64,000 nucleotides of DNA from Gp1-AA145 sp963757135 (GCA_963757135.1 CAVWQE010000001.1:108871-172870), one strand, 5' to 3'. Positions 36,483 to 45,439 are shown, numbered from the stretch's first letter. Notes: generated by a model not told the origin, from the sequence alone. Numbers and translations are program-made.

Positions 36483-37820
36483 TTAGCAGGTGACATGTCC
36501 GGTTTGAGTTAATGAACCAGCAGCAGTCGGGGCTGTGGGAAAGTGGGAATCCCGCGGTTTTTGCGGGATTTCCAAGCGGGGTGGGAAAGTCGGGTTTTTG
36601 ACTTTTCCACCCCGCGTCTTTTCCACAGCCCGTCGCGGCGGCGTTTTATCTGCCGCCCAGGTCTCACCTTGTGCGCTGTATCGGCCCAGCCGATGCGGTC
36701 CGTGCGTCAGGCTGATCGATCCATCCAAATGCTGATGCAAAGTCACCGTGCAGCCAGCCAGGCTGGCTCGCCAACGCACCGCTTCGATCTGCAAGCTGAG
36801 GTTCTGAAAGCTGACCGTGTTGTCCCGATTCACCGTGCGCTCGAACTGCAGCGAGAAGATGAGATCCAGATCCCGGCTGCGCCGGGGAACAAATGCGCTG
36901 CCCGATTGCGGCGCCCGCACCTGAAAACGGCGATTGAACTCGGCGATGTAGTGTTCTCGGAGAAAAGCATTAGCATCTTCCAGAGTGCGGATCCCATGCA
37001 GCCGCAGCTCTTGCGGCAGCCGCCCTTGCCAGGTGCCAAAGTTACGTTCACTGCGCCCCCGGGCCTGCGGCGAGTAGGCCGGAATCATCTGTACTCCCAA
37101 CTCGCGTAGCGCTCGTCCCACTTGCGTCAAGCGATGAGGATCGACCCGTCCCCCCACCTTGGGCGTTAACCAAAAATGGCTGCCGCGGTCGCTGTACAAG
37201 GCGCAGAACACGCCTTTGCGCTCGATTACTTCCTTCAGCCCGGCCATTACAGTCAGCGTCGATTCCTCTTCCACTAACTGCGCGTAATAGATCTCGCTGC
37301 TGGCATCGTCCAGAATGACAATCAGGTCATACCAGCGCTCATCTTGGAACCAGCGATGCCGGCTGCCATCGATGTGCAGCAGCATACCCGGCAGCGGACG
37401 CCGCGGTCGGCGTTTGCGATGCACCCCGCGTTGCCGCCCTCGCTCTACCAGTCCGGCTCCTTGCAAGGCCAGTTTCACCCAGCTGTAGCTCAGTTCAATG
37501 TGGTGCTCGGCCCTCAGCTTCTCATGAAAATGTCGCACGTTCAGATCGAAATACTTCTCCCGGTAGAGTCCCAGAATCTGCTCCACTAGGGCCATGGGGA
37601 CTCGCTGGGGAGAGGGCTTCCCCCGCCGTCGATCGAACAGCCCGTCATAGCCGAACTCTTCGTAGCGCTCCCGCCAACGACGCATGTGCCGATCGCTAAT
37701 ACCGATGATCTCCGCTGCCTGCCACCACGTGATCCGTTTCGCCATCGCCCGCAAGATTACTTCCTGTACTTTCATTGCCCGCTCCATCGCGGCCTTCGAG
37801 TAAGAAACCATGCTTCGCAT
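36483..37820 (-). CDS. ISNCY-type transposase
   Basis: This 445-residue protein has an N-terminal helix-turn-helix (WWQAAEIIGISDRHMRRWRERY), with basic residues after it. The integrase-like catalytic core has the Asp in LLHIDGSRHRWF, the Asp in CALYSDRGSHFW and the Glu in YSPQARGRSERNFGTWQGRL, a DDE triad. The C-terminal 60 residues are rich in Pro/Arg/Lys and are coded by a region that also folds as a branched hairpin. The start ATG at 37818-37820 has GTGAGGGTAAG upstream and lies within a hairpin. Confidence 0.92.
   Translation of the reverse strand: MRSMVSYSKAAMERAMKVQEVILRAMAKRITWWQAAEIIGISDRHMRRWRERYEEFGYDGLFDRRRGKPSPQRVPMALVEQILGLYREKYFDLNVRHFHEKLRAEHHIELSYSWVKLALQGAGLVERGRQRGVHRKRRPRRPLPGMLLHIDGSRHRWFQDERWYDLIVILDDASSEIYYAQLVEEESTLTVMAGLKEVIERKGVFCALYSDRGSHFWLTPKVGGRVDPHRLTQVGRALRELGVQMIPAYSPQARGRSERNFGTWQGRLPQELRLHGIRTLEDANAFLREHYIAEFNRRFQVRAPQSGSAFVPRRSRDLDLIFSLQFERTVNRDNTVSFQNLSLQIEAVRWRASLAGCTVTLHQHLDGSISLTHGPHRLGRYSAQGETWAADKTPPRRAVEKTRGGKVKNPTFPPRLEIPQKPRDSHFPTAPTAAGSLTQTGHVTC
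36530..36631. other. Three-way-junction inverted repeat inside the IS
   Basis: An outer 14-bp stem (36530-36543 with 36618-36631, one mismatch) encloses an 8-bp hairpin (36548-36555 with 36563-36570) and a 16-bp hairpin (36576-36591 with 36600-36615, one mismatch). It lies in the 3' end of the transposase gene. It could act as a terminator-like barrier or as a recognition structure. Confidence 0.7.
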
Positions 37821-37828
37821 GGTCTCTT
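37802..37828 (-). promoter_or_regulatory. Hairpin over the transposase start codon
   Basis: Arms 37802-37813 and 37817-37828 form a 12-bp stem (one mismatch) with a 3-base loop. Both the first and the fourth-codon ATG of the transposase are inside the stem, so it should hinder translation from the transcript. Confidence 0.6.
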
Positions 37829-37895
37829 ACCCTCACCGCCTGAAAAGCGGACATATCACGTGCTATCTCAACCGGACATATCATGTGCTAACGAC

Positions 37896-37913
37896 AGCTT
37901 CGGATCGTCGCAT
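37896..37913. repeat. Target-site duplication, right copy
   Basis: AGCTTCGGATCGTCGCAT, an exact copy of 36435-36452. Confidence 0.85.
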
Positions 37914-38010
37914 TGACTGCCTGCAGCGACGGTGCTATCGTGTTCACGTAAAAACAGTTAGCTGGTTCTTGTGCCAGGTTCCAAGGATACTTACCTGGAT
38001 AGGAGCTAGA

Positions 38011-39345
38011 ATGACGTCGTCCTTGCACATCTCGGCGACCCTTCCTATTTCTCTTTTCGAGAAGCGCGAGGAACTGCACCGCATTCTCAAGAGCAAGCAC
38101 TTTGCCGGCTCACCAAAGAAGAGCCGGTTTCTTGAGTTTGTTTCCGAGCAGGCGTTCCTCGGAAATGGCGACAAGCTGAACGAATACCTCATCGGGGTAG
38201 AAGTTTACGACCGAGGGTCAGAGTTCGATTCGGCAAAAGACCCAATCGTGCGAGTGCAGGCCCACGAAATCCGGCGTCTGCTGAAAAAGTACTATGAGGA
38301 GGAAGGCAAGGACAGTCTGATACATGTGGAACTGCCTCCCGGCGCTTATGTTCCAGCCTTTGGCAGGAGTCCAACGGACGAAGTGGAGAGTACTTCTCTC
38401 CCCGTGCAGGTCCTTTCTATACCTCGCCGAGGTAGCCGGGTTAACCTCGTGCTCATTGCAATTTTGTCGATGGCCTGCTTCGTCCTTTTGTTTTTGCTGA
38501 TTGCGCGCAACTCAGCGGTCAACAAGACGGCGAAGGTCGCGCCGGTGATAACCATACCGGAAGAGCTTGATTGGTTCTGGCATCCCTTCCTTCCGCCAGC
38601 CGAAGCGCCGATTATTGCCATTCCAAATCATCCGATTTTGCGTGCGGCGCATGACGGAGACAGCACACAAACTCTCGCCAGGGCGCATAACATTCCCAAG
38701 CCCGAACTGCCGGAATTTCGCGACACAATACACTTTCGCGAGCTCAAGCAATTCCTTTTCGTTCCCTCAACCACGGACTTTACGTCTGTCGGAGAAACGA
38801 TGGGTGTGGTGAACCTATGCGAAATGTTTTATCGCGTGGGCCAGGGATGCCGCGTGCAGCAGTCTCGATTAGTCAACATGGAAGAAATTAAAGCCGACAA
38901 CGCCATACTGTTGGGGGGTAACCAGTCCTGGAGCGGACGGGTCTTTCTCAATGTCGAAGGATTTCACTTCCAGAGCGGAATCATTCTGAACCGCAATCCA
39001 CTTCCTGGCGAAAGAGCGGTGTACAAGCCGGAATTCGATCCCATAACGAACCAGTTGAGGCGGGATTACGCGCTGGTGCTGATGCTACCAAACGAACGAA
39101 GTGAGAATCGCGTCCTTTTGATTTATGGCATCTACACCCAAGGATCGCAAGCGGCGATTGAATATCTGATGAACCCCGAGCGAATGGCGGAGCTGCGCAA
39201 GGCTCTGATCGATCTTTCACCGGACCACAAGACAGTCCCCCCCTACTTTCAGGCCCTCCTCTCTACCAGTGTGGAAAACGCGGTGCCCGGCATCTGCTCC
39301 CTCGTGGCGGTTCGCGTTATTCCCGATTCAATCGAGCAAGAGTAG
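38011..39345 (+). CDS. Membrane-anchored wHTH-like regulator with periplasmic domain
   Basis: About 444 residues from ATG 38011 with AGGAG at 38001; the open frame extends into the IS but that part is not coding. Residues 15-125 match the N-terminal module common in Acidobacteria (FAGSPKKSRFLEFVSEQA, LNEYLIGVEVYDRG, DPIVRVQAHEIRRLLKKYY). One membrane helix follows (VNLVLIAILSMACFVLLFLL). The C-terminal 270 residues are outside the membrane and are not assigned. It is probably a sensor whose cytoplasmic part binds DNA or another protein (inference). The IS insertion ends about 100 bases upstream and may have changed its promoter. Confidence 0.75.
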   Translation: MTSSLHISATLPISLFEKREELHRILKSKHFAGSPKKSRFLEFVSEQAFLGNGDKLNEYLIGVEVYDRGSEFDSAKDPIVRVQAHEIRRLLKKYYEEEGKDSLIHVELPPGAYVPAFGRSPTDEVESTSLPVQVLSIPRRGSRVNLVLIAILSMACFVLLFLLIARNSAVNKTAKVAPVITIPEELDWFWHPFLPPAEAPIIAIPNHPILRAAHDGDSTQTLARAHNIPKPELPEFRDTIHFRELKQFLFVPSTTDFTSVGETMGVVNLCEMFYRVGQGCRVQQSRLVNMEEIKADNAILLGGNQSWSGRVFLNVEGFHFQSGIILNRNPLPGERAVYKPEFDPITNQLRRDYALVLMLPNERSENRVLLIYGIYTQGSQAAIEYLMNPERMAELRKALIDLSPDHKTVPPYFQALLSTSVENAVPGICSLVAVRVIPDSIEQE

Positions 39346-40277
39346 CGGTGGATATATCTGTTCTGCCTGCGAATCTAGAAGAAATATGGCAATGAGGACC
39401 CTACTTAATTCATTACAAAAAGGGGACCTGGCTTCACTGATTCGAGAAAGTTTAAGTGCAAACGCGAGCGATGCATACGCTTAAACGCGAGCCCAAAAAC
39501 CTGACGGAAGTAGCGATGAAAGAGCACAGCAAAGCATTCGTCGCAGCCCTCTCCCACGCGCTGTAGAAGCGCATCGTCTGAGATCCCATGGAGATGCTCG
39601 TGGGCCAACATCTGATCGGCGATTATAGGCAGAATCAAAACGGGTAAACAAGGGGACTCCAAGTAAAATAATTGTTGCTTGCAGTGAGACAAATTGGTCG
39701 TCTCGGGAAAATACTCTGCTTGGTGCTCTCTGAGCAACTGCTTCAGCCATAGCTGCACAAGCCTGCACCCATTCGGTTCCCGAACATGTACCGCCATTAA
39801 TCGAAGGGCCCCGTTCCGCTGCATCCAAATTACCGAGAAGACAATTCCTATGAAACATGGCACGGCCATTCCGCATTTTGCATCGAGCGGGCGCGGCCAA
39901 GATTTTGATCGATCCGTTTCTGTCCGATAACCCGTCCTGCGACAAAGGCCGCTCACAAGCGGACTGAAAGCGGACGGAGAAGAATAGACGCGTCTCAAGT
40001 TGTTTGCTGGCAGTCACCTAGCCGCCGGGCGAATTGAATGCCTAAGAAAACGCACTGAGAGCGGACTGCAGAAAACTTTCCGATTCAGCGTAAGCTTTTG
40101 AAAAGTGGTGGCCAGGGAACCGCCGATCATGGCCTGTTTGCGGCGAAGGTGACGAAGCGTTCTCTTAGCCGTCCTTACGGTTCCGGGATTCGAAATCCCA
40201 GAGTTATATGAGTGGGCAATGATCCGATTCGGAGAGGGCTGGAGGGAGGACTACAATTTTTGGTAAGGAGAGCGCAT
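39346..40277. other. Gene-poor stretch with an ECF sigma fragment
   Basis: Apart from the sigma-factor fragment at 39476-39611, no protein is supported in either direction. Long frames on the minus strand around 39620-40017 lack start signals and motifs. Confidence 0.5.
39476..39611 (-). pseudogene. N-terminal fragment of an ECF-type sigma factor
   Basis: From the ATG at 39609-39611 the minus strand reads MLAHEHLHGISDDALLQRVG and then ECFAVLFHRYFRQVFGLAF, the start of sigma region 2 as in ECF factors. After about 45 residues the similarity stops, and the frame continues as unrelated sequence. Regions 2.3-4 are missing, so it cannot work as a sigma factor. Confidence 0.55.
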
Positions 40278-41273
40278 ATGTCTCTGCGCAAACTGCATGC
40301 ATTCGTATTGATTGCCACTGTCGCCGCATGCGCCGCAGTGGGAACTCTGAACGTGCAAATCAAGGAATACGAAGTGCCAACGCCGAAGTCGCGGCCGCAC
40401 GATCCGGCAATCGCGCCCGACGGCTCTCTCTGGTATACAGGCCAGGGAGCGAACAAGCTGGGTCGGCTCGATCCGAAGACGGGAGAGTTCAAGGAATATC
40501 CGCTGAAAACGCCCGACTCTGGGCCGCACGGCCTAGTCGCGGACAGGGATGGCAATCTCTGGTTCACCGCAATCTCTGGCGGTTACGTTGGCAAGCTCGA
40601 TCCGAAGACAGGTGAAATTGTGGAGTATCGCCCATCGGATGGCACCGAGATCGATCCCCACACTCCCGTATTCGACCACGATGGCATTCTGTGGTTTACC
40701 AACGAAGACACCAACTATGTCGGTCGGCTCGATCCGAAAACCGGCAAGATGACTCTGGCTAAACCACCTACGCCACACGCAGTCCCCTATGGCATTGTGG
40801 TCACAAAGAATAATGTGCCTTTCTTTTGTGAATTCGGCACCAACAAACTGGCCAGCATTGATCCGAACACAATGAAAATCCGCGAGTACACGCTGCCGGC
40901 GGAGAACGCGCGACCGCGGCGGATCGCTCTTGCGCCAGACGGCACCATCTATTACACAGATTATGCGCGCGGATATCTGGGACATTTTGATCCAACAAGC
41001 GGAAAGCTGCTGAGGGAATGGGCATCGCCGGGAGGCGCGGAGTCAGAACCGTACGGGATCGCAGTCACGACAGATGGCGAGGTCTGGTACAGCGAGTCGG
41101 GCGTGAACCCCAACACTCTGGTGAAGTTTGACCCCAAGTTGGACAGCTTCAGTACAAAGCAGATACCATCCGGCGGCGGCGTGGTTCGTAACATGGTAGC
41201 CACTCCCGACCGGCGCCTGTATCTGGCATGCAGTGGGGTGAACAAGGTCGCCGTGGTGGATCTGAGCCGCTGA
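40278..41273 (+). CDS. Vgb-type (virginiamycin B lyase-like) beta-propeller, exported
   Basis: About 331 residues from ATG 40278, which has TAAGGAG upstream and is followed by a signal peptide (LHAFVLIATVAACAAVGT). Propeller blades repeat the pattern APDGSLWYT, DRDGNLWFT, DHDGILWFT, APDGTIYYT and TTDGEVWYS, with linkers such as GRLDPKTGEFKEY. This is the Vgb/SMP-30-like propeller. Members act as lactonases, lyases or plain scaffolds, and true Vgb lyases carry histidines that cannot be assigned with confidence here. An antibiotic role should not be assumed. Confidence 0.85.
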   Translation: MSLRKLHAFVLIATVAACAAVGTLNVQIKEYEVPTPKSRPHDPAIAPDGSLWYTGQGANKLGRLDPKTGEFKEYPLKTPDSGPHGLVADRDGNLWFTAISGGYVGKLDPKTGEIVEYRPSDGTEIDPHTPVFDHDGILWFTNEDTNYVGRLDPKTGKMTLAKPPTPHAVPYGIVVTKNNVPFFCEFGTNKLASIDPNTMKIREYTLPAENARPRRIALAPDGTIYYTDYARGYLGHFDPTSGKLLREWASPGGAESEPYGIAVTTDGEVWYSESGVNPNTLVKFDPKLDSFSTKQIPSGGGVVRNMVATPDRRLYLACSGVNKVAVVDLSR

Positions 41274-41299
41274 AACGAGCCGGGGAAAACCCGGTGTCT

Positions 41300-41665
41300 G
41301 ACAACTCCCAGCTTGGAGCCGGCGGACGCGTCCTTTCGCACGTAGTCGAACAACGTTATGAGCCCGAAATCCATGTGCAATTGCTGGTGACAACGGAACA
41401 GCGTCAGCCCCGGATTGTCAGCAACGAAGTCGATTTCCGCTTCTTGATAGCTTCGCAGCATGACCACATCTTTGAAATTCCAGAGGTCGCTTTTCCGGAA
41501 ACTTTGGTGAGCTCAAAGCTGTGGCGGTGGAGATGGATAGGGTGGATGTCATCGCTGGCGTTGCAGCATGTGTATCCAATAGCGTTTGCGTTGCTTGAGG
41601 TGAAAGGAAGCAGGAGTCACTTCGCCAGTCATCGGATAAGCCACGCCATTGATGGTTTATTGTGT
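41300..41665 (-). pseudogene. C-terminal remnant of a multicopper oxidase
   Basis: The minus strand gives INGVAYPMTGEVTPASFHLK, then after a base shift NASDDIHPIHLHRHSFELTK, and after a second shift FKDVVMLRSYQEAEIDFVAD and CHQQLHMDFG. These are the copper-binding ends of a multicopper oxidase. HPIHLH is intact, but the usual HCH triad reads RCH. Two frameshifts and a missing N-terminus make it a remnant. It is convergent with the Vgb gene. Confidence 0.7.
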
Positions 41666-41854
41666 TATTCGCTCAGAAAATAGACACAGGAGGTGATTTA
41701 GAGTGATATGGAGTAAATGTGGGAAAATGCAGGAATAGAGTTTCGATGCTACACGAGCGTTCTTTCAATTGGTATGCGATGTGTGGAAATCAAGAGCCTG
41801 CGGCAGCCTGGTGTCGAGATGGACATCTCATGCGCACACAATCTAAATTGATTG

Positions 41855-42490
41855 TCAAAATGCTTGGCTCGTCGTACTCGATCGGAGCTCTATCCAACTG
41901 TCCACCGCGAGTCTCATTGCAAACACTACAGCCCCCTTGCTTCGCCTTAAGCGCCGAACGGGAAACTGGTGGCGTTGTTCCCAACGCTGGATTGTCTTCA
42001 CACTAGCTCCAACGTAGTTCGCTATTTCCTTCCATGATCGCAAGACCTCGTTTGCCGTATTCGGCAATGATTCAAAATTTGCAATTCTCGGCGCCGGAAT
42101 TTGTTTCGTATCAGATCTAAGTTCGAGAACAACTGCGCCGACCTGTTTGACCCTGCCGTAGGCGTCTTTCAGCGGAAACAAGTTGTCAACCCATCGCCTG
42201 CCTCCCCTTTTGGTCGGGAGCGCCCCAGCGACTTCGATATTGAAAATGGGTTGACCGGTGGTCAACACCTGTTTAACGGCGGGCTCCACCTGAGATGCAA
42301 TCTCGCCAAGGATATCCCGCAAAGTCTTCCCCAAATGGCATTCTGCTGGGATGCCGTGCATAGCGGCCAGGTATGGATTCAGCGCCTGGTAACGCAATTG
42401 GTCGTCAAAGATGGCGAGACCGACATTGGAATTATCGAAAAAGTCAGCCAAGAGCTCTCCTGCACTGAGCGATTTCATGGCATTCATCAC
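41855..42490 (-). CDS. PAS-domain protein with excisionase-like HTH
   Basis: In this 211-residue protein, residues 10-125 are a PAS sensor (NSNVGLAIFDDQLRYQALNPYLAAM, with FPLKDAYGRVKQVGAVVLEL). Residues 145-205 are a MerR/excisionase-like helix-turn-helix (RSWKEIANYVGASVKTIQRW, then RFPVRRLRR-type wing residues). The arrangement suggests a one-component transcriptional regulator. A palindrome at 42577-42590, related to others in this region, lies 87 bases upstream of its start. Confidence 0.8.
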   Translation of the reverse strand: MMNAMKSLSAGELLADFFDNSNVGLAIFDDQLRYQALNPYLAAMHGIPAECHLGKTLRDILGEIASQVEPAVKQVLTTGQPIFNIEVAGALPTKRGGRRWVDNLFPLKDAYGRVKQVGAVVLELRSDTKQIPAPRIANFESLPNTANEVLRSWKEIANYVGASVKTIQRWEQRHQFPVRRLRRSKGAVVFAMRLAVDSWIELRSSTTSQAF

Positions 42491-42576
42491 CTTGGGTTTC
42501 CTGAGAGACCTCAGAGTAATTGGAACCGAATAGATTGTCCGATTAAAGTTGCGCGTTTGATCAAATGAATTCCGTA

Positions 42577-42590
42577 GTCGGTTCGCCGAC
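42577..42590. repeat. GTCGG-N4-CCGAC palindrome, copy 1
   Basis: GTCGG-TTCG-CCGAC, 87 bases upstream of the PAS-HTH gene. It shares its arms with the copies at 46914 and 47028. Confidence 0.6.
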
Positions 42591-42726
42591 GGACAATTCA
42601 GCGTTGCAGTCCGCGTTTTATCAACCGATCGAGAACTGGGTGAGAATGAACCCTGGTCACGGATGGGCGATGCTAACGGGAGTGTCTACTGACTTCGTCA
42701 GCCCGCGCGCCAGTCATTCTCGCCAG

Positions 42727-43233
42727 TCATTCTATGGTGACAGCGATACGCTCAGTATTGACGCCGCCGTGTTCATTCTGAGACGTGACGGTTACGACGT
42801 TGTTTCCGGACGGCAGTGGCCCGAGAAAATGCCGGAATGCGTTCCCGTCGAACAAAGTGGACGCTCGTTGTCCATTGATCATTACAACGGCTCCGGGATC
42901 GGTCGATCCAGAAACTTCAACAATGTGTCCGTGCTGAACCAGCGCAGTAATACGAAGAGCTGGTATTCGGGGGGCGGCCGGCGCGAGAGTGCTGACAGCC
43001 TGAGCTTCTCGTCTGGCTGCGGCAGATTGCGATCCCCGCGCGCGAACAGCCGCCGAGTGTTTCACAGAGTCCAGCACGAAAGCGACGGCCAGGAGGCAGA
43101 TACATACTGCGATTGCACGCGACCAGTTGCGCGTGACTGCTCTGGCGCTTAGAGTCATTAGCCGTGAACACATTGAGGCGACCGTCTTTGCCCAGACTAG
43201 CCCGCGTACACGCAAGCTTAAGAACCGCATCAC
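42727..43233 (-). CDS. Membrane-anchored protein with Ig-like/glucodextranase-B-like domain
   Basis: This 168-residue protein has an N-terminal transmembrane segment (SRAIAVCICLLAVAFVLDSV) that anchors it. The C-terminal 75 residues are a beta-sandwich (VEVSGSTDPGAVVMINGQRA, then SGNNVVTVTSQNEHGG), like bacterial Ig-like domains. The start is uncertain: GTG 43233, ATG 43230 or a later ATG at 43158, with no clear ribosome-binding site. Function unknown; adhesion or surface binding is possible. Confidence 0.65.
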   Translation of the reverse strand: MMRFLSLRVRGLVWAKTVASMCSRLMTLSARAVTRNWSRAIAVCICLLAVAFVLDSVKHSAAVRARGSQSAAARREAQAVSTLAPAAPRIPALRITALVQHGHIVEVSGSTDPGAVVMINGQRASTLFDGNAFRHFLGPLPSGNNVVTVTSQNEHGGVNTERIAVTIE

Positions 43234-43286
43234 GAAGAGATGTCCGGCATCTTAAGTTTGAATTGATATTCCCGACAAGTCATGCC

Positions 43287-44120
43287 TCAGAACCTCCAGC
43301 CAAAGCTGAAGTCCAAGAAACTTCCAAAGTACCGCGTGCCGGTTTGCTGCGCGGTGAGGAGCAGGTTAGACGGGTCGGTGACCGTCTCGTGAAACCTGTA
43401 GACACCGAGTGACTGGCGAAAGAAGAAATGGCTCTTGGATAGAGGGGAAGGGATCCAGAGCTGGATCTCTGGTCCTTGAAGGCCGTTCGAACGGTCTGTT
43501 CCTTTGGTGACATAAAGTACTTGCCAGCGGCAGCTCCAGTCGTCAGCCAAGTGATCGCCGCCCACACCGAACGTGGGGCGCCAAGCTTTCTTCGTGTAGT
43601 TGGTAGTTGCCGTCTCACTCCACTGCGCCCCACCGCCGAAATAGATCCCCTTACGCCAGGGGTAGAATAGGCGCCCCTGTAGAAAGCGCTCATGTCCCTT
43701 GCTATTGCGTAAAGTGTTGTCGTCGACCTTTTTAGCGTTCATGTAGTACGCTTCCACGTCACTCAGCAGCTTGCTCGAGTTGAGCAGAAGGCCACCACCG
43801 AGGTTTGCGGCCAGCGTCTGGTACCCATTGCCAACCAAGGACGGGCCCAGAAAGAGGATCGGACGCGGAATCCACGATGGGGAGGACCGTGTCTCCGCCG
43901 CTTTGACTGAATTTTCGGGATGATTCTTAAGAACACGCTTCAGCTTGGGTTGCGTTCGTGTATCTGATTCCTTAAGCTGGACTGATTGTTCAGGCGATTG
44001 GTCAAACGAGGTTTGCGCCCTTGCGATAGGTGCACAAATTAACAGCAATAGTATGATCTGGCACGCGCGGTTATAAATCGCATTATGTAGCCGGATAGCC
44101 GCGTACCCCTTACTGCGCAT
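43287..44120 (-). CDS. Predicted outer-membrane beta-barrel protein
   Basis: About 277 residues from ATG 44120, overlapping the PilZ gene's end by 11 bases. A signal peptide (IILLLLICAPIARAQ) leads into a linker and then regular amphipathic strands (YFGGGAQWSETATTNYT, WQVLYVTKGTD, SHFFFRQSLGVYRF). The chain ends in FLDFSFGWRF with a terminal Phe, as in barrels inserted by the BAM complex. No family was recognised. It is in an operon with the PilZ protein. Confidence 0.7.
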   Translation of the reverse strand: MRSKGYAAIRLHNAIYNRACQIILLLLICAPIARAQTSFDQSPEQSVQLKESDTRTQPKLKRVLKNHPENSVKAAETRSSPSWIPRPILFLGPSLVGNGYQTLAANLGGGLLLNSSKLLSDVEAYYMNAKKVDDNTLRNSKGHERFLQGRLFYPWRKGIYFGGGAQWSETATTNYTKKAWRPTFGVGGDHLADDWSCRWQVLYVTKGTDRSNGLQGPEIQLWIPSPLSKSHFFFRQSLGVYRFHETVTDPSNLLLTAQQTGTRYFGSFLDFSFGWRF

Positions 44121-45000
44121 ATGGCAACGCCTGCTCAATCTCGGTCTTGTCGTCTTTTTGGACTCTCGAAGAGAACCGAGCCTGCAGCCACTTAGAGTAA
44201 CGTCGCTGCATGGACGGACTTAAACAGTCAAACCGAATTCCAGATTTTCCCTGCCGGTCATCCCAAATCACAAGTCCTTCAGCACTCACCACGATATCCG
44301 TACCAGGAATGGCAAATATCAGGTGCAATCTCTCGCCGGGATCAAGGGAAACAAGAGTACTGACTGCCATCCCGTTCTGGCTAAGGTTGATCGTCCGGCA
44401 TTCGAGCAAGGGACCCGACGCTCTCGCAACTGAAACAGGGAGTTCAACACGCAATCGAAAATAGGCCGGCGAACTGCGAGGTGTGAAGCCATACAAACTG
44501 CCAAGCAATCTTCTGACTTCAAGCGACTCCAATGGCTGCTTGATTGCAAAATTGCAACTACTGGCTGAAGCTGCTGCCCTTGATCGGCTGTCAGAAGCAA
44601 TGGCAAAGGTGGCGACATACCGGTTAGGACTTATTCTCCGTACTTTCTCCGCTATGTCCTGACACCACGGGAGACTGTCAAAATCGAGAACCAGGGCTCC
44701 GAATTCTTCCGACGTGAGCCGATCCAAGGCTTCGCTCTCCGAATCGCAACTGCATGTCTCGACGCCAAACTCGCGGAACAGATGTGAAAGGATGGTTCTG
44801 TTTTCGAGGTGCTGGCACACGGCAAGCACCCTTCGTCCGCCGTTCAGATTGGGATTTCCAATGCGATCTGTGCCCGAGGAGATCTGTTCGCCAGGCTTGT
44901 GGTGCTCGGAAAACTCGCCCTTGAACTTAATGTAGCTCGCGAGTGAACCCGCCGAAGCCCCGAGCATAAAGACTCCCATTATGGCAAGCGGATCAGTCAC
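44110..45000 (-). CDS. Receiver-like and PilZ domain protein, membrane-anchored
   Basis: About 296 residues from GTG at 44998-45000, chosen because GAGGAG lies 7 bases upstream; a TTG at 45015 would overlap that box. A short N-terminal membrane segment (LAIMGVFMLGASAGSLASYI) is followed by a receiver-like domain (RRVLAVCQHLENRTILSHLF, ALVLDFDSLPW) and a PilZ domain at about 185-290 (FRLRVELPVSV, CRTINLSQNGMAVST). The usual RxxxR c-di-GMP motif is not clear. It shares this architecture with 50302-51051. Confidence 0.82.
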   Translation of the reverse strand: MTDPLAIMGVFMLGASAGSLASYIKFKGEFSEHHKPGEQISSGTDRIGNPNLNGGRRVLAVCQHLENRTILSHLFREFGVETCSCDSESEALDRLTSEEFGALVLDFDSLPWCQDIAEKVRRISPNRYVATFAIASDSRSRAAASASSCNFAIKQPLESLEVRRLLGSLYGFTPRSSPAYFRLRVELPVSVARASGPLLECRTINLSQNGMAVSTLVSLDPGERLHLIFAIPGTDIVVSAEGLVIWDDRQGKSGIRFDCLSPSMQRRYSKWLQARFSSRVQKDDKTEIEQALPYAQ

Positions 45001-45318
45001 CTTAATACTCCTCAATCAAAAGCTTGCTTGCAGAAAGACGTAACAAAGCAGCGGACTCAACTTACATTAGCTGAGGGTAGAGGTTGGAGAGTAACGTCAA
45101 GAAGAGTCACGGAACAACCGAAGTAATCAGTAATCTAGAGATCACGTCATCAGGAATATGGCGGCGAACTGAGGTGACTTTGATCGCACTTGGCCAATAG
45201 TTAAGACACACCCATAGCAACCCGCATTCGAAGAACGAGCAACTTGTAAAAAACAGATTACGCGGGATCAAACGTGCATAACTGCGTCTCTGGGAGTGAA
45301 CCGCGTCACCCGACACAT

Positions 45319-45354
45319 CCCTTTGCCAAGGCCGGCGGGAGCCGAATGATTATT
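45319..45354. repeat. 36-base direct repeat, copy A
   Basis: Identical to 45505-45540 and starting CCCTTTGCCAAGGCCGGCGG. It contains the internal inverted repeat CCTT-TGCC-AAGG. It resembles dispersed intergenic repeats that often run into gene ends. Confidence 0.75.
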
Positions 45355-45439
45355 ACGATCTCGAAGTCCTCGGCGCAGCTCTGGACACCCGGCCTCGTAC
45401 ACTTGGTCGCGCAATCCTTTGGGATCACCCGTCGCAACC

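Larger units (their letters stand above)
36453..37895 (-). mobile_element. ISNCY/IS1202-like insertion sequence
   Basis: An element of about 1.44 kb with one transposase gene. The left end has two tandem copies of a 26-base unit beginning TGTTAGCA and holding ATGTCCGGTTT (36455-36480 and 36481-36506). The right end has two inverted relatives (outer 37869-37892, inner about 37840-37865). Flanking 18-base direct repeats show a real insertion. Long target duplications are a known feature of IS1202-type elements. Both ends and the gene appear intact, so the element could still be active. Confidence 0.88.

Noticed and set aside
37810..38010. N-terminal extension of the 38011 regulator
   Set aside because: It reads through the IS end and the target duplication; ATG 38011 has a good ribosome-binding site.
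39620..40017. Minus-strand protein of about 180 residues
   Set aside because: Open by chance; no start signal or motif apart from the sigma fragment at its end.
40278..41273. Virginiamycin resistance gene
   Set aside because: The propeller fold is common in environmental bacteria; catalytic residues of true Vgb lyases could not be confirmed.
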